Source of the DNA: JBBRMQ01 sp038230775
Lineage (GTDB): Bacteria > Acidobacteriota > Thermoanaerobaculia > Gp7-AA8
NCBI GenBank assembly: GCA_038230775.1
Contig: JBBRMQ010000178.1
Location: 1 to 9,226 of the forward strand
Length of the DNA: 9,226 bases
Reading direction: 5' to 3'
The position numbers and the translations under genes were made by a program. The notes under the pieces are model-generated. The model was given only the letters and a program-made list of their open reading frames with translations, was not told the DNA's origin and did no database searches. This document shows, one piece after another, positions 1 to 5,914 of the stretch (the stretch's first letter is position 1; each line of letters opens with the position of its first letter).

Positions 1-464
1 CCAGCCGCGATGAACGACCGGATCGCGAAATCGACTTCATCCGTCGGACGCCGCTCGACGCCGAGCCACGTCGCCAGCGCGGCGATCGAAAGCGACAGCA
101 CTGCCCGCGAGCCGAACGCATACGCCGCGATCCCGTGAACGACGGCAAGCAGCAGGAAGTGACGATGCCATTGCGCGCCGAGGATGTGCCATTGGTGCTC
201 GATGAATCCAACGTCCGTGCTGATGAGCAGTGCGCCTAACAACACCACGTATTCGTCGAGATTCGCTTTTCGCTTCAGCGCCACCCACGCGTAGCAGCCG
301 ATCGCGGCGGCGCCGAGGATGATGGCGATGGTGAGAGGCCCGAGGTCGTGGAGGTGGTTCTTGACGATGATGCCGGCGCCGGCGGCGATCAGCATCACGC
401 CCGCCCAGGCGAGAACGCGCACTTCGTTGTCGATGGAGAGAGTCTCGCGCCGGACTGCGAGCAT
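1..464 (-). CDS. DUF2157-like multi-pass membrane protein, C-terminus beyond window
   Basis: About 154 residues are visible, beginning MLAVRRETLSIDNEVRVLAW; the reading frame is still open at the left edge, so the C-terminus is missing. The start is the first ATG after an in-frame TAA (471-473). The sequence has hydrophobic segments at about residues 19-34, 42-62, 71-83 and 101-135, separated by short charged loops. The order of helices, and the stretch reading LLGALLISTD followed by a Trp/His-rich loop and another helix pair, resembles the DUF2157 family of predicted inner-membrane proteins, whose biochemical role is unknown. No Shine-Dalgarno precedes the ATG. Instead a TTTAAT hexamer lies 5 nt upstream and a GC-rich hairpin just beyond it, so the gene may have its own leaderless transcript. 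Membrane location is well supported; the family name is a resemblance judged by eye. Confidence 0.72.
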   Translation of the reverse strand, partial: MLAVRRETLSIDNEVRVLAWAGVMLIAAGAGIIVKNHLHDLGPLTIAIILGAAAIGCYAWVALKRKANLDEYVVLLGALLISTDVGFIEHQWHILGAQWHRHFLLLAVVHGIAAYAFGSRAVLSLSIAALATWLGVERRPTDEVDFAIRSFIAA

Positions 465-469
465 GAGCG

Positions 470-475
470 ATTAAA
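470..475 (-). promoter_or_regulatory. -10-like hexamer TTTAAT, 5 nt before the membrane-protein start
   Basis: Read on the minus strand, TTTAAT matches 5 of 6 bases of the sigma-70 -10 consensus and is followed by CGCTC and the ATG at 464. A transcript starting about 6 nt after it would begin at or next to the start codon. No -35 is evident, and the same AT bases form the weak U-tract of the hairpin at 482-507, so the assignment is uncertain. Confidence 0.35.
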
Positions 476-507
476 ACACGAGCGCCGCCCGGGAGAACGG
501 GCGGCGC
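473..507 (-). terminator. Rho-independent-type hairpin upstream of the membrane-protein gene
   Basis: A perfect 10-bp GC stem (482-491 with 498-507) closes a 6-nt loop. On the minus strand the stem is followed by an interrupted U-tract, TCGTGTTTT (481-473). The plus strand has no T-run after the stem, so it points to minus-strand transcripts coming from the small ORF or from the prenyltransferase. It ends only 9 nt before the next start codon, a placement that would also suit an attenuator. Confidence 0.6.
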
Positions 508-525
508 CTCAACTGATGTGTGATT

Positions 526-544
526 CGCGTCGCCTAGCGACGCG
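526..544 (-). other. Hairpin with the small-ORF stop codon in its loop
   Basis: An 8-bp perfect stem (526-533 with 537-544) closes a 3-nt loop, which on the minus strand is TAG, the stop codon of the 35-codon ORF at 534-641. With the terminator-like hairpin 18 bp downstream it forms a tandem stem-loop leader. The pairing is read directly; any regulatory role is inference. Confidence 0.4.
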
Positions 545-641
545 GGTGGTTTCGCGTGCTGTTGACCGGAATGGGCGTCCGGGTCGCGAAACGTGCTGCA
601 ACGAGCGAAGCCGAAAGGACGATGCTGAGAATCCAAATCAT
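534..641 (-). CDS. Possible 35-residue single-pass membrane peptide
   Basis: This short reading frame encodes MIWILSIVLSASLVAARFAT followed by a 15-residue basic, Pro/Arg-rich tail. Residues 2-16 are strongly hydrophobic and followed by Arg, as in a small signal-anchor or leader peptide. It has the best ribosome-binding site on this strand: AGAGGTGG (minus strand, about 647-654) ends 5 nt before the ATG. The stop lies inside a hairpin loop, and a terminator-like hairpin follows, so it could be a stand-alone small protein or the leader ORF of an attenuator ahead of the DUF2157-like gene. No homologue is recognised. Its shortness means it could be chance; the RBS, the hydrophobic start and the terminator together make it plausible. 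Confidence 0.4.
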   Translation of the reverse strand: MIWILSIVLSASLVAARFATRTPIPVNSTRNHPRR

Positions 642-815
642 ATGCGCCACCTCTGGCGAACAACAACGTCGGTCCTATTTTGAGGAATGATGGTGACGGC
701 GCTCACGCGGCGTCAAAGGCCAGCCGGAGGGTTGGCCCCACACCTCTGGCTGTTGAGCGCGCGCAGCGCAAGTGTGGCGCCAGCCCTCTGGCTGGCGATC
801 CTTCTGGCGTAGCTC
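642..815. other. Intergenic region without a recognised gene
   Basis: Apart from the ribosome-binding site of the small ORF (647-654) and the REP-like palindrome at 718-797, nothing is recognised. A TTGACG hexamer on the minus strand near 708-713 resembles a -35, but no good -10 lies at the right distance. Confidence 0.5.
718..797. repeat. REP/REPIN-like 80-bp element of two inverted hairpins
   Basis: Hairpin A pairs 718-725 with 730-737 (8 bp including one G-T pair, loop GGAG). Hairpin B pairs 778-785 with 790-797 (8 bp, loop CTCT). Unit B is close to the reverse complement of unit A, so the two are in inverted orientation. Between them CCACAC (738-743) pairs with GTGTGG (772-777), giving a three-stem cruciform. 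The element lies between the prenyltransferase stop and the small ORF. This layout is typical of intergenic REP doublets; no RAYT-type transposase is in the window. It may also act as an mRNA 3' end for the prenyltransferase. Confidence 0.6.
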
Positions 816-1769
816 TCACACCAGGTACGCGATTGCGAATCCCACCTGCGCGGCCATCATCATCAGATACATGTGCCGCCACGACGGGTGGTTTTCGGTG
901 GCGGTCAGCTCGTCGGGATTCCGCACGATCAGCCACACGGTGTACGCACCCCACGCTGCGAGCACGAAGCCAAGGACGACGAGAGCGGTGTGGTTGCCGG
1001 TGAGAACGCCCGTCATCGCGCCGACCGGAATCAGCAGCCAGGGCAGCACGAAGAACGGCGCGATCATGTACGCCGCCTTCCGGACGCCGAACGCGATCGG
1101 CAGCGTGCGGCATCCGCCGGCGCGGTCCCCTTCGATGTCGGAGAAGTCTTTCGTCGACGCCGCGCCTAACAGGAAGAACATGAACACGGAGCCGATGAAC
1201 CACGGCTCGAGCGTCGAGGCGCTGGCCACCATCGTCCAGCCCGCGACTTTCAGCAGGCAGCCGCGCGGAATGGCGATCGTAAGATTCGCGCCAACCGGAT
1301 GGGCCTTCGTGCGGCCGAACGCCGGCACCGAATAGACGAACGTCGAGATGAACGCCACCAGATAGATGAAGAAGCATTCGTGCGCCGGGAGCGGCGCGAA
1401 GAACTTCGACGCCCACGACGTGAACGGATAGACGACCACCAGCCATGTGGGCAGCAGGCCGAGGACGTACATCACCCACGTGAATCCCCACGCTTCGGAG
1501 ATCGACATCTCGCCGGCGGGCAACGGCCGCTTCGGCTTGTTGATGCGATCGATCTCCAGGTCGTAAATCTGATTGAGCGAGTTGTTCGCGGCGTTGAGAA
1601 ACGCAGCGCAGATCGAGCCGAGGGCAACCGTCAGGAGGACCGAGGCGGTGACGGCGCGCGAGGGATCAGGGTTGTGCGCGGAGCCCCACGCACAGACCGC
1701 CGCGGAGATGATGCCGAGGAGCGGAGGGAGCAGGGTGAACGGCCTTGCCAGTGCGATGTAGCGTTTCAC
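816..1769 (-). CDS. UbiA-family polyprenyl (aromatic or lipid) prenyltransferase
   Basis: This integral membrane enzyme, 317 residues from the chosen GTG start, would transfer an isoprenoid chain from a polyprenyl diphosphate to an acceptor. Both Asp-rich Mg-diphosphate motifs are present: NQIYDLEID (66-74, as NxxxDxxxD) and DFSDIEGDRAGG (208-219). About eight to nine hydrophobic helices fill the rest, and the length is normal for UbiA. The NKPKRPLPAGE stretch after motif one resembles chlorophyll-synthase, homogentisate and geranylgeranyl-glyceryl-phosphate branches rather than clear 4-hydroxybenzoate UbiA, so the acceptor cannot be named. An in-frame ATG at 1832 would add 21 residues, but those are translated from the repeat at 1797-1816. 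GTG at 1769, directly before the first UbiA-like segment (VKRYIALARPFTLLPP), is therefore preferred. No Shine-Dalgarno is visible; a CATAAT lies 9 nt upstream. No quinone-pathway neighbours are present. Confidence 0.9.
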   Translation of the reverse strand: MKRYIALARPFTLLPPLLGIISAAVCAWGSAHNPDPSRAVTASVLLTVALGSICAAFLNAANNSLNQIYDLEIDRINKPKRPLPAGEMSISEAWGFTWVMYVLGLLPTWLVVVYPFTSWASKFFAPLPAHECFFIYLVAFISTFVYSVPAFGRTKAHPVGANLTIAIPRGCLLKVAGWTMVASASTLEPWFIGSVFMFFLLGAASTKDFSDIEGDRAGGCRTLPIAFGVRKAAYMIAPFFVLPWLLIPVGAMTGVLTGNHTALVVLGFVLAAWGAYTVWLIVRNPDELTATENHPSWRHMYLMMMAAQVGFAIAYLV

Positions 1770-1778
1770 GCGGCGGGG

Positions 1779-1784
1779 ATTATG
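1779..1784 (-). promoter_or_regulatory. -10-like hexamer CATAAT before the prenyltransferase
   Basis: CATAAT on the minus strand matches 5 of 6 bases of the -10 consensus and ends 9 nt before the GTG at 1769, so the predicted transcript would have almost no 5' leader. No convincing -35 is present. It also supports GTG at 1769 rather than ATG at 1832 as the start. Confidence 0.4.
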
Positions 1785-1796
1785 CGGGAAATCGCA

Positions 1797-1922
1797 GGTC
1801 GCAGGTCGCGGGTCGGAGGTCGGAAAAGCCACGATCCCTTGCCGGTTGAGCGATACCTTGTCGCGAAAACGGCACCGCAGAGCGGCAACCGGCAGTGTCT
1901 TTCCGACCCGCGACCTGCGACC
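1797..1922. repeat. Nested inverted repeat, 126 bp, MITE- or REP-like
   Basis: The 20-bp arm GGTCGCAGGTCGCGGGTCGG (1797-1816) has an exact inverted copy at 1903-1922, around an 86-bp interior. Inside, TGCCGGTTG (1840-1848) is inverted exactly at 1886-1894. The arms are built from repeated GGTCGCRGGTCG-like units. The element fills the gap between the regulator stop (1932) and the prenyltransferase start (1769). It has no coding potential of its own. It could be a small non-autonomous element or a transcript-end structure; target-site duplications could not be identified. Confidence 0.65.
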
Positions 1923-1931
1923 CGCGACCGG

Positions 1932-2693
1932 CTAACTAACGATCTCCCCGAACACCGCATTCGCGATCTGTTCGGTGGTCACCGGCTTTACGAGATATTG
2001 ATCCACTCCGTACTTCAGGCGGGCCTCGCTCCGGTAGCGCGAGTGTTTGTAGACCGCGGTGACGAGGACGATGCGCGGGCGGTAGTCGCGGTCGATGCCG
2101 CGCACGAATCGGGCGATCTCGAAGCCGTGCATCTCCGGCAGCAGGCCGTCGAGAAGAAGGATCTGCGGCCGCCGCTCCTGCGTCACCTTCACGGCCTCGA
2201 ACCCGGCGGCGGCGACCATCGTTTCGCAGCCGGCGCGCTCGAGCAGCCCCACCAGAAACTCCCGCGTCTTCCGCTCATCCTCGGCCACCAGCACGCGGAG
2301 TCGCTCGTAGGCGGGCGAAGCGCTCGCCGCCACCGAAGCACCCTCCTCGCGAAGGCGGTGTGTGTCGAGATAGGGGGCCGGATCGTCGAGGAGAAAGAGG
2401 TTGCGCGGTCCCTCCATCCGGCTGCTGAGGAATGCACGGCCCGGCGCGGCGATTAACAGGACGTCGCCCTCGAACTCGGGCGGCAGACTGGTGATCAGGT
2501 TCAGAAACGCCGTTCCGTCGATCGCCTCCTCGATCACGATGCGCGCGATCGACGCGGCCGCAGCGCCGACCGACGACATGGCGCGCACGATCTGATCGAG
2601 GCTTTCCACTTGACGAATCGACGGATTGCGCTGCCAGCGCACGCCCCTCCATGCGGGCTTCGACTTTACGAGAGTGATCGCCGATTCATTCAT
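1932..2693 (-). CDS. Response-regulator receiver protein with unassigned N-terminal domain
   Basis: The 253-residue protein has a CheY-like receiver at about 131-250. The acidic cluster EDE (138-140), the phospho-accepting Asp182 in ILLLDGLLPEMHG, the conserved Thr212 and Lys236 in YLVKP are all present, so it looks competent for phosphorylation. The segment YKHSRYRSEARLKYGVDQYL (216-234) is a longer alpha4/beta5 connection than in standard CheY. Residues 1-130 match no family I recognise. They contain alternating hydrophobic stretches (e.g. 78-82, 98-102) that could be a degenerate receiver or a protein-interaction domain. There is no DNA-binding, GGDEF, HD or kinase output domain and no histidine kinase next door, so it is an orphan regulator. 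It is transcribed divergently from the NYN nuclease gene, and the start ATG leaves only 2 bp to that gene's earliest possible ATG. Confidence 0.85.
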   Translation of the reverse strand: MNESAITLVKSKPAWRGVRWQRNPSIRQVESLDQIVRAMSSVGAAAASIARIVIEEAIDGTAFLNLITSLPPEFEGDVLLIAAPGRAFLSSRMEGPRNLFLLDDPAPYLDTHRLREEGASVAASASPAYERLRVLVAEDERKTREFLVGLLERAGCETMVAAAGFEAVKVTQERRPQILLLDGLLPEMHGFEIARFVRGIDRDYRPRIVLVTAVYKHSRYRSEARLKYGVDQYLVKPVTTEQIANAVFGEIVS

Positions 2694-2708
2694 TGATGAG
2701 AAATCAGG

Positions 2709-2718
2709 ATGCTACACT
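2709..2718. promoter_or_regulatory. Possible overlapping divergent -10 elements
   Basis: TACACT (2713-2718, plus) could serve the NYN nuclease with a start at 2735. TAGCAT (2714-2709, minus) could serve the receiver-protein gene with its start at 2693. Each matches 4 of 6 consensus bases only, and no -35 is clear. Promoters for both genes must lie near here if both starts are right. Confidence 0.25.
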
Positions 2719-2734
2719 TCCCGACAACCTGCCG

Positions 2735-3568
2735 ATGACGCGGAAACCGAACTTCGATAGCGATTCCAGCGAAGAGGATCTGTCGTCCGCAATCCCGAGA
2801 AATATGAATAACGTAGAACGAAAAATCGCGCTTTTCGTCGATTTCGAGAATATCGCCATCGGCGTCATCGACGCCAAATACAAGAAATTCGAAGTCCACC
2901 TCCTTCTCGAACGCCTTCTGGAAAAAGGCAAGATCGTCGTCAAGCGTGCCTACTGCGACTGGGACAAATTTCCCGACTACAAACGCGAGCTCCACGAGTC
3001 CGCGATCGAGCTGATCGAGATCCCCGGCCGCTCCTACTCAGGCAAGAACTCGGCCGACATCCGCATGGCGGTCGACGCCATGGACATGTGCTGGTCAAAA
3101 GAGCACATCGACCTCTTCGTCGTGGCGTCAGGAGATTCTGACTTCTCCCCTCTCGTCTCCAAGCTGAAAGAGAACGACAAGTACGTGATCGGCGTCGGCG
3201 TGAAGAACTCGTCGAGCGACCTGCTGATCGACAACTGCGACGAGTTCATCTTTTACGAAGACCTCGTGCGCGTCACGCAGAAGGCACCTCAGGTCGCCAC
3301 CGGCGGCGATACGAAGAAGGCCGAGGCGTTCAAGCTGCTCATCGATTCGATCAAGGCGCTGATGCGCGAGAACAAAGAGATTCTGTGGGGCTCGATGGTC
3401 AAGCAGACGATGCAGCGCAAGAAGCCGACGTTCAATGAGGAATACTACGGCTACAACACGTTCAGCGATCTGCTGGAAGACGCGCAGACAGCGAACATCA
3501 TCAAGATCAAGAAGGACCTCAAGTCAGGGTCGTACGTGATCACGGGGTTCGCGCAACCTGCCGCCTGA
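2735..3568 (+). CDS. NYN (PIN-like, LabA/DUF88) nuclease with OST-HTH/LOTUS-like domain
   Basis: From ATG 2735 the protein has 277 residues. The N-terminal NYN domain (about 29-180) carries the expected acidic metal-binding residues: Asp36 in FVDFEN, Asp108 in SADIRMAVDAM, and Asp134 and Asp136 in SGDSDFSPL. After a short linker, residues 195-272 form an OST-HTH/LOTUS-like winged-helix module (AFKLLIDSIKALM, then TFSDLLEDAQ, then KSGSYVITGF), a fold linked to RNA binding. The combination predicts a cytoplasmic metal-dependent RNA endonuclease guided by its own RNA-binding domain; the substrate is unknown. The start is not settled: TTG 2693 and ATG 2696 would nearly abut the divergent regulator, and ATG 2804 begins just before the conserved core (MNNVERKIALF). 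ATG 2735 leaves room for a promoter. The glycosyltransferase gene begins 4 bp after the stop, so the two are probably co-transcribed. Confidence 0.88.
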   Translation: MTRKPNFDSDSSEEDLSSAIPRNMNNVERKIALFVDFENIAIGVIDAKYKKFEVHLLLERLLEKGKIVVKRAYCDWDKFPDYKRELHESAIELIEIPGRSYSGKNSADIRMAVDAMDMCWSKEHIDLFVVASGDSDFSPLVSKLKENDKYVIGVGVKNSSSDLLIDNCDEFIFYEDLVRVTQKAPQVATGGDTKKAEAFKLLIDSIKALMRENKEILWGSMVKQTMQRKKPTFNEEYYGYNTFSDLLEDAQTANIIKIKKDLKSGSYVITGFAQPAA

Positions 3569-3572
3569 GGGC

Positions 3573-5009
3573 ATGCGTCGCATCGTTCTCATCATCGCCG
3601 GGTTGTTGTACATCGCGTTTCTCGTGAAGTGGTCCTGCTACGCGGCGGGCGGATCAGATTCCTCCGGATACCTCAACGCGGCAAGACTCATTTCGCAGGG
3701 GCGTCTGAAGGTTCGCGTGACGGAGCTCGACGTGATGCGCCTCGATGACTCGTGGCGCGACGTGTTCATGCCGTTAGGCTTCGCGCGCGCGCCGGAGCCC
3801 AAGACCTTCTCGCCGTCCTACCCGCTCGGTTTTCCCTTGCATCTGGTTCCGTTCGGCATGCTCGGAGGATGGAATCACGCTCCGTTCTACGTGATTCAGC
3901 TGGCGACCCTGCTGACGATTCTGGTGCTGTACAAGCTCGCGCGCGAGTTCGATCTCTCCGCCGAACTGTCCGCTGGTGCGGCCGTTTGCCTGGCGATCTC
4001 ACCGGCGTGGATCAACCAGGCGCTGCAGCCGATGAGCGACGTCATGGCCACGCTATGGTGCTCGATCGCGATGTTAGGCGCGATGAGAGTGTGGAGGCGG
4101 GCCACCACAGAGCACCTGCCATGGGCACTCTTGTCCGGCGCGGCCTTCGCGATCGCGGTGTGGGTCCGGCCGAGCAACATCCTGCTCGCGCCGGCCATCG
4201 CCTTCGCCATGCGATGGCGAGTGCGGCCGCTGGCGACCGCGGTGGTTGCTTCGCTCCCGTTCGCGATCCCGCTGATGGCCGTCAACCGGTACATGTACGG
4301 CAGCGCGTTGGTCACCGGATATGGCGGAGTGGGCGGCATGGTCTCGTGGAAGAGCATGTCTCAATGCGGCCCGCATCACGTGCTGGCGTTGATCCTCACG
4401 ATGACGCCGATCATCTTCCCGACCGGATTGCTGGTCGTGTTCAACCGAAGAGTCGACGGCTGGCACCGCGCCACGATCGCGGCGTGGTTCCTCCCCTTCT
4501 TCGCGTTCTACAGCGCCTACCCGATCTGCGATGCGTGGTGGTATCTGCGTTTCCTCCTGCCGGTGTTCCCGCCGATCATCATCGGCGCGGCGCTTCTCTG
4601 CCGCGACTACGTGCGCCGGCCGGCGATTCGCCTCGCGCTCATCATCATCGTGGTGATCGTCGGCATCGGGACTTGCCGCTACTACCACGTCGGAAACATG
4701 CACGACCAGGAGATCACGTACGCTCACGCGGTGCATTGGGCACAGAAGCAATTGCCGCCAAACGCCCTCGTTGCCACCATGCAGATCAGCGGCGCATACC
4801 ACTACTACTCGGACAAGTTCAGCGCACGGTACGACTTCCTCGATCCCGCGCGTTTCCTGGAGTTGCGGGCGTACGCGGGCAGTGCCGGGCTGAAGTGGTA
4901 CGCGCTGGTCTTCGATTGGGAAGAGGATGAATTGAACGCGAAGATGCCGGGGCGATGGACGAAGATCGACGGGATGAAGAACGTCGTCCTTCTGCGGCTC
5001 GACTCGTAA
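3573..5009 (+). CDS. GT-C type membrane glycosyltransferase (ArnT/PMT-like, GT39/83 style)
   Basis: This 478-residue polytopic membrane protein starts with a helix (3-16). It then has the GT-C layout: GGSDSSGYLNAARL (26-39) in the first periplasmic loop with the likely catalytic Asp29, and PSYPLGFPLH (81-90). Further on come the acidic site QPMSDVMA (152-159), RPSNILL (199-205) and WWYLRFLLPVFPPII (322-336). Roughly ten further hydrophobic segments run to about residue 365. A soluble C-terminal part (370-478) with HYYSDKF (410-416) follows. Such enzymes move a sugar from a polyprenyl-phosphate donor to lipid, protein or glycan outside the membrane; donor and acceptor are not readable here. 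The ATG is 4 bp after the nuclease stop, with GAGGG too close to be a normal Shine-Dalgarno, suggesting translation coupled to the upstream gene. Confidence 0.82.
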   Translation: MRRIVLIIAGLLYIAFLVKWSCYAAGGSDSSGYLNAARLISQGRLKVRVTELDVMRLDDSWRDVFMPLGFARAPEPKTFSPSYPLGFPLHLVPFGMLGGWNHAPFYVIQLATLLTILVLYKLAREFDLSAELSAGAAVCLAISPAWINQALQPMSDVMATLWCSIAMLGAMRVWRRATTEHLPWALLSGAAFAIAVWVRPSNILLAPAIAFAMRWRVRPLATAVVASLPFAIPLMAVNRYMYGSALVTGYGGVGGMVSWKSMSQCGPHHVLALILTMTPIIFPTGLLVVFNRRVDGWHRATIAAWFLPFFAFYSAYPICDAWWYLRFLLPVFPPIIIGAALLCRDYVRRPAIRLALIIIVVIVGIGTCRYYHVGNMHDQEITYAHAVHWAQKQLPPNALVATMQISGAYHYYSDKFSARYDFLDPARFLELRAYAGSAGLKWYALVFDWEEDELNAKMPGRWTKIDGMKNVVLLRLDS

Positions 5010-5029
5010 ACGTTTCGTCCCGTCCCTCG

Positions 5030-5035
5030 TATGAT
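5030..5035 (+). promoter_or_regulatory. -10-like hexamer TATGAT, 6 nt before the ABC ATPase start
   Basis: TATGAT matches 5 of 6 consensus bases and ends 6 nt before GTG 5042, in the 32-bp gap after the glycosyltransferase. It predicts a leaderless mRNA for the ABC operon. No -35 is evident. The position also favours GTG 5042 over the upstream in-frame ATG at 4955. Confidence 0.45.
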
Positions 5036-5041
5036 CTTCGG

Positions 5042-5914
5042 GTGCTCCCACTCCAGATCAGCAATGTCGTGAAGTCCTTCGGGACTCTACAGGCACTCAA
5101 CGGCGTCTCCCTCGACCTTCACGAAGGCGAGCTCCTCGGCCTCCTCGGCCCCAACGGCGCTGGCAAGAGCACGCTGGTGCGGACGATCATGGGCCGCGTC
5201 GTTCCCGATTCCGGGACGGTGACGATCTTCGGACGCCCGGCCACGGCGCGCGACGTCGAAGCGCGGGAGCGCGTCGGCATCGTCCCGCAGGAGATCGCGC
5301 TCTATCCGTTGCTGCGCGTCCGCGAGAATCTCCAGATCTTCGGCCGCTACCTCGGTCTGACCGGCGCGGCGCTGGACAAGGCGATCGATGCCGCGCTCGA
5401 TTGGTCCGCGCTCGGCGATCGACAGAACGACGTCACGAAGACGCTCTCCGGCGGCATGAAGCGCCGTCTCAACATGGCGGCCGGCGTGCTGCACGATCCA
5501 CGCGTGCTGCTGCTCGACGAGCCGACGGTCGGCGTCGATCCGCAGTCGCGCGAGCGCATCTACGAGATGATCGGCCGCCTTCGCACCAGCGGCGTATCGC
5601 TCATCTACACCACGCACTACATGGAAGAAGCGGAGCGGCTGTGCGATCGCATCGCGGTGATCGATCACGGACGCATCATCGCCGCAGGAACGCAGGATGA
5701 GCTGGTTCGCACGACAATCGGACCGGGCCGCGAAGTCTCGATCGACTGCGTGAGCGGAGAGAAGATCGTTCGCACCGTCGCCAACGCCGACGAGATGCTG
5801 GCGATCGTCAAGGACATCGGCAGCCGCGGCGACGCGGTGCGCGACCTCTCGATGCGCGCGCCAACGCTGGAGAAGGTGTTTCTGCATCTCACCGGAAGGG
5901 AATTGCGCGAATGA
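5042..5914 (+). CDS. ABC exporter ATP-binding subunit (ABC-2/NatA-YbhF type)
   Basis: This 290-residue ATPase powers the permease encoded next. All nucleotide-binding motifs are intact: Walker A GPNGAGKST (36-44), Q-loop Gln83 in VPQE, signature LSGGMKRRLNMA (135-146), Walker B VLLLDEP (155-161) with catalytic Glu160, and switch His192 in YTTHYMEEAE. Residues 225-290 form the C-terminal extension usual for drug, antibiotic and Na+ export ATPases, ending in the typical APTLEKVFLHLTGRELRE. GTG 5042 is chosen because the ABC fold starts at once (LPLQISNVVKSFGTLQALNG). The in-frame ATG at 4955 would overlap the end of the glycosyltransferase and add an Arg-rich, unrelated 29 residues. The stop overlaps the permease start as ATGA, indicating tight translational coupling. 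The transported substrate is unknown. Confidence 0.95.
   Translation: MLPLQISNVVKSFGTLQALNGVSLDLHEGELLGLLGPNGAGKSTLVRTIMGRVVPDSGTVTIFGRPATARDVEARERVGIVPQEIALYPLLRVRENLQIFGRYLGLTGAALDKAIDAALDWSALGDRQNDVTKTLSGGMKRRLNMAAGVLHDPRVLLLDEPTVGVDPQSRERIYEMIGRLRTSGVSLIYTTHYMEEAERLCDRIAVIDHGRIIAAGTQDELVRTTIGPGREVSIDCVSGEKIVRTVANADEMLAIVKDIGSRGDAVRDLSMRAPTLEKVFLHLTGRELRE

Noticed and set aside
482..507. The GC hairpin as a terminator for plus-strand transcription
   Set aside because: The plus strand has no T-run after the stem and no plus-strand gene precedes it.
37..666. Minus-strand ORF of 209 codons beginning MLFARGGAYDL
   Set aside because: It has Arg/His-rich composition and lies in a different frame over the membrane-protein gene (1-464), which has clear transmembrane segments; it is a GC-driven shadow frame.
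1299..2456. Plus-strand ORF of 385 codons opposite the prenyltransferase and regulator
   Set aside because: It crosses two convincing minus-strand genes and the inverted repeat, is dominated by Arg, Asp, Glu and His, and shows no domain.
4955..5041. ATG 4955 as the start of the ABC ATPase
   Set aside because: It would overlap the glycosyltransferase by 55 bp and add 29 Arg/Asp-rich residues; GTG 5042 fits the family start and has a -10-like hexamer 6 nt upstream.
4074..5051. Minus-strand ORF of 325 codons opposite the glycosyltransferase
   Set aside because: Composition is charged and low-complexity with no fold features; the plus strand carries the recognisable GT-C protein.
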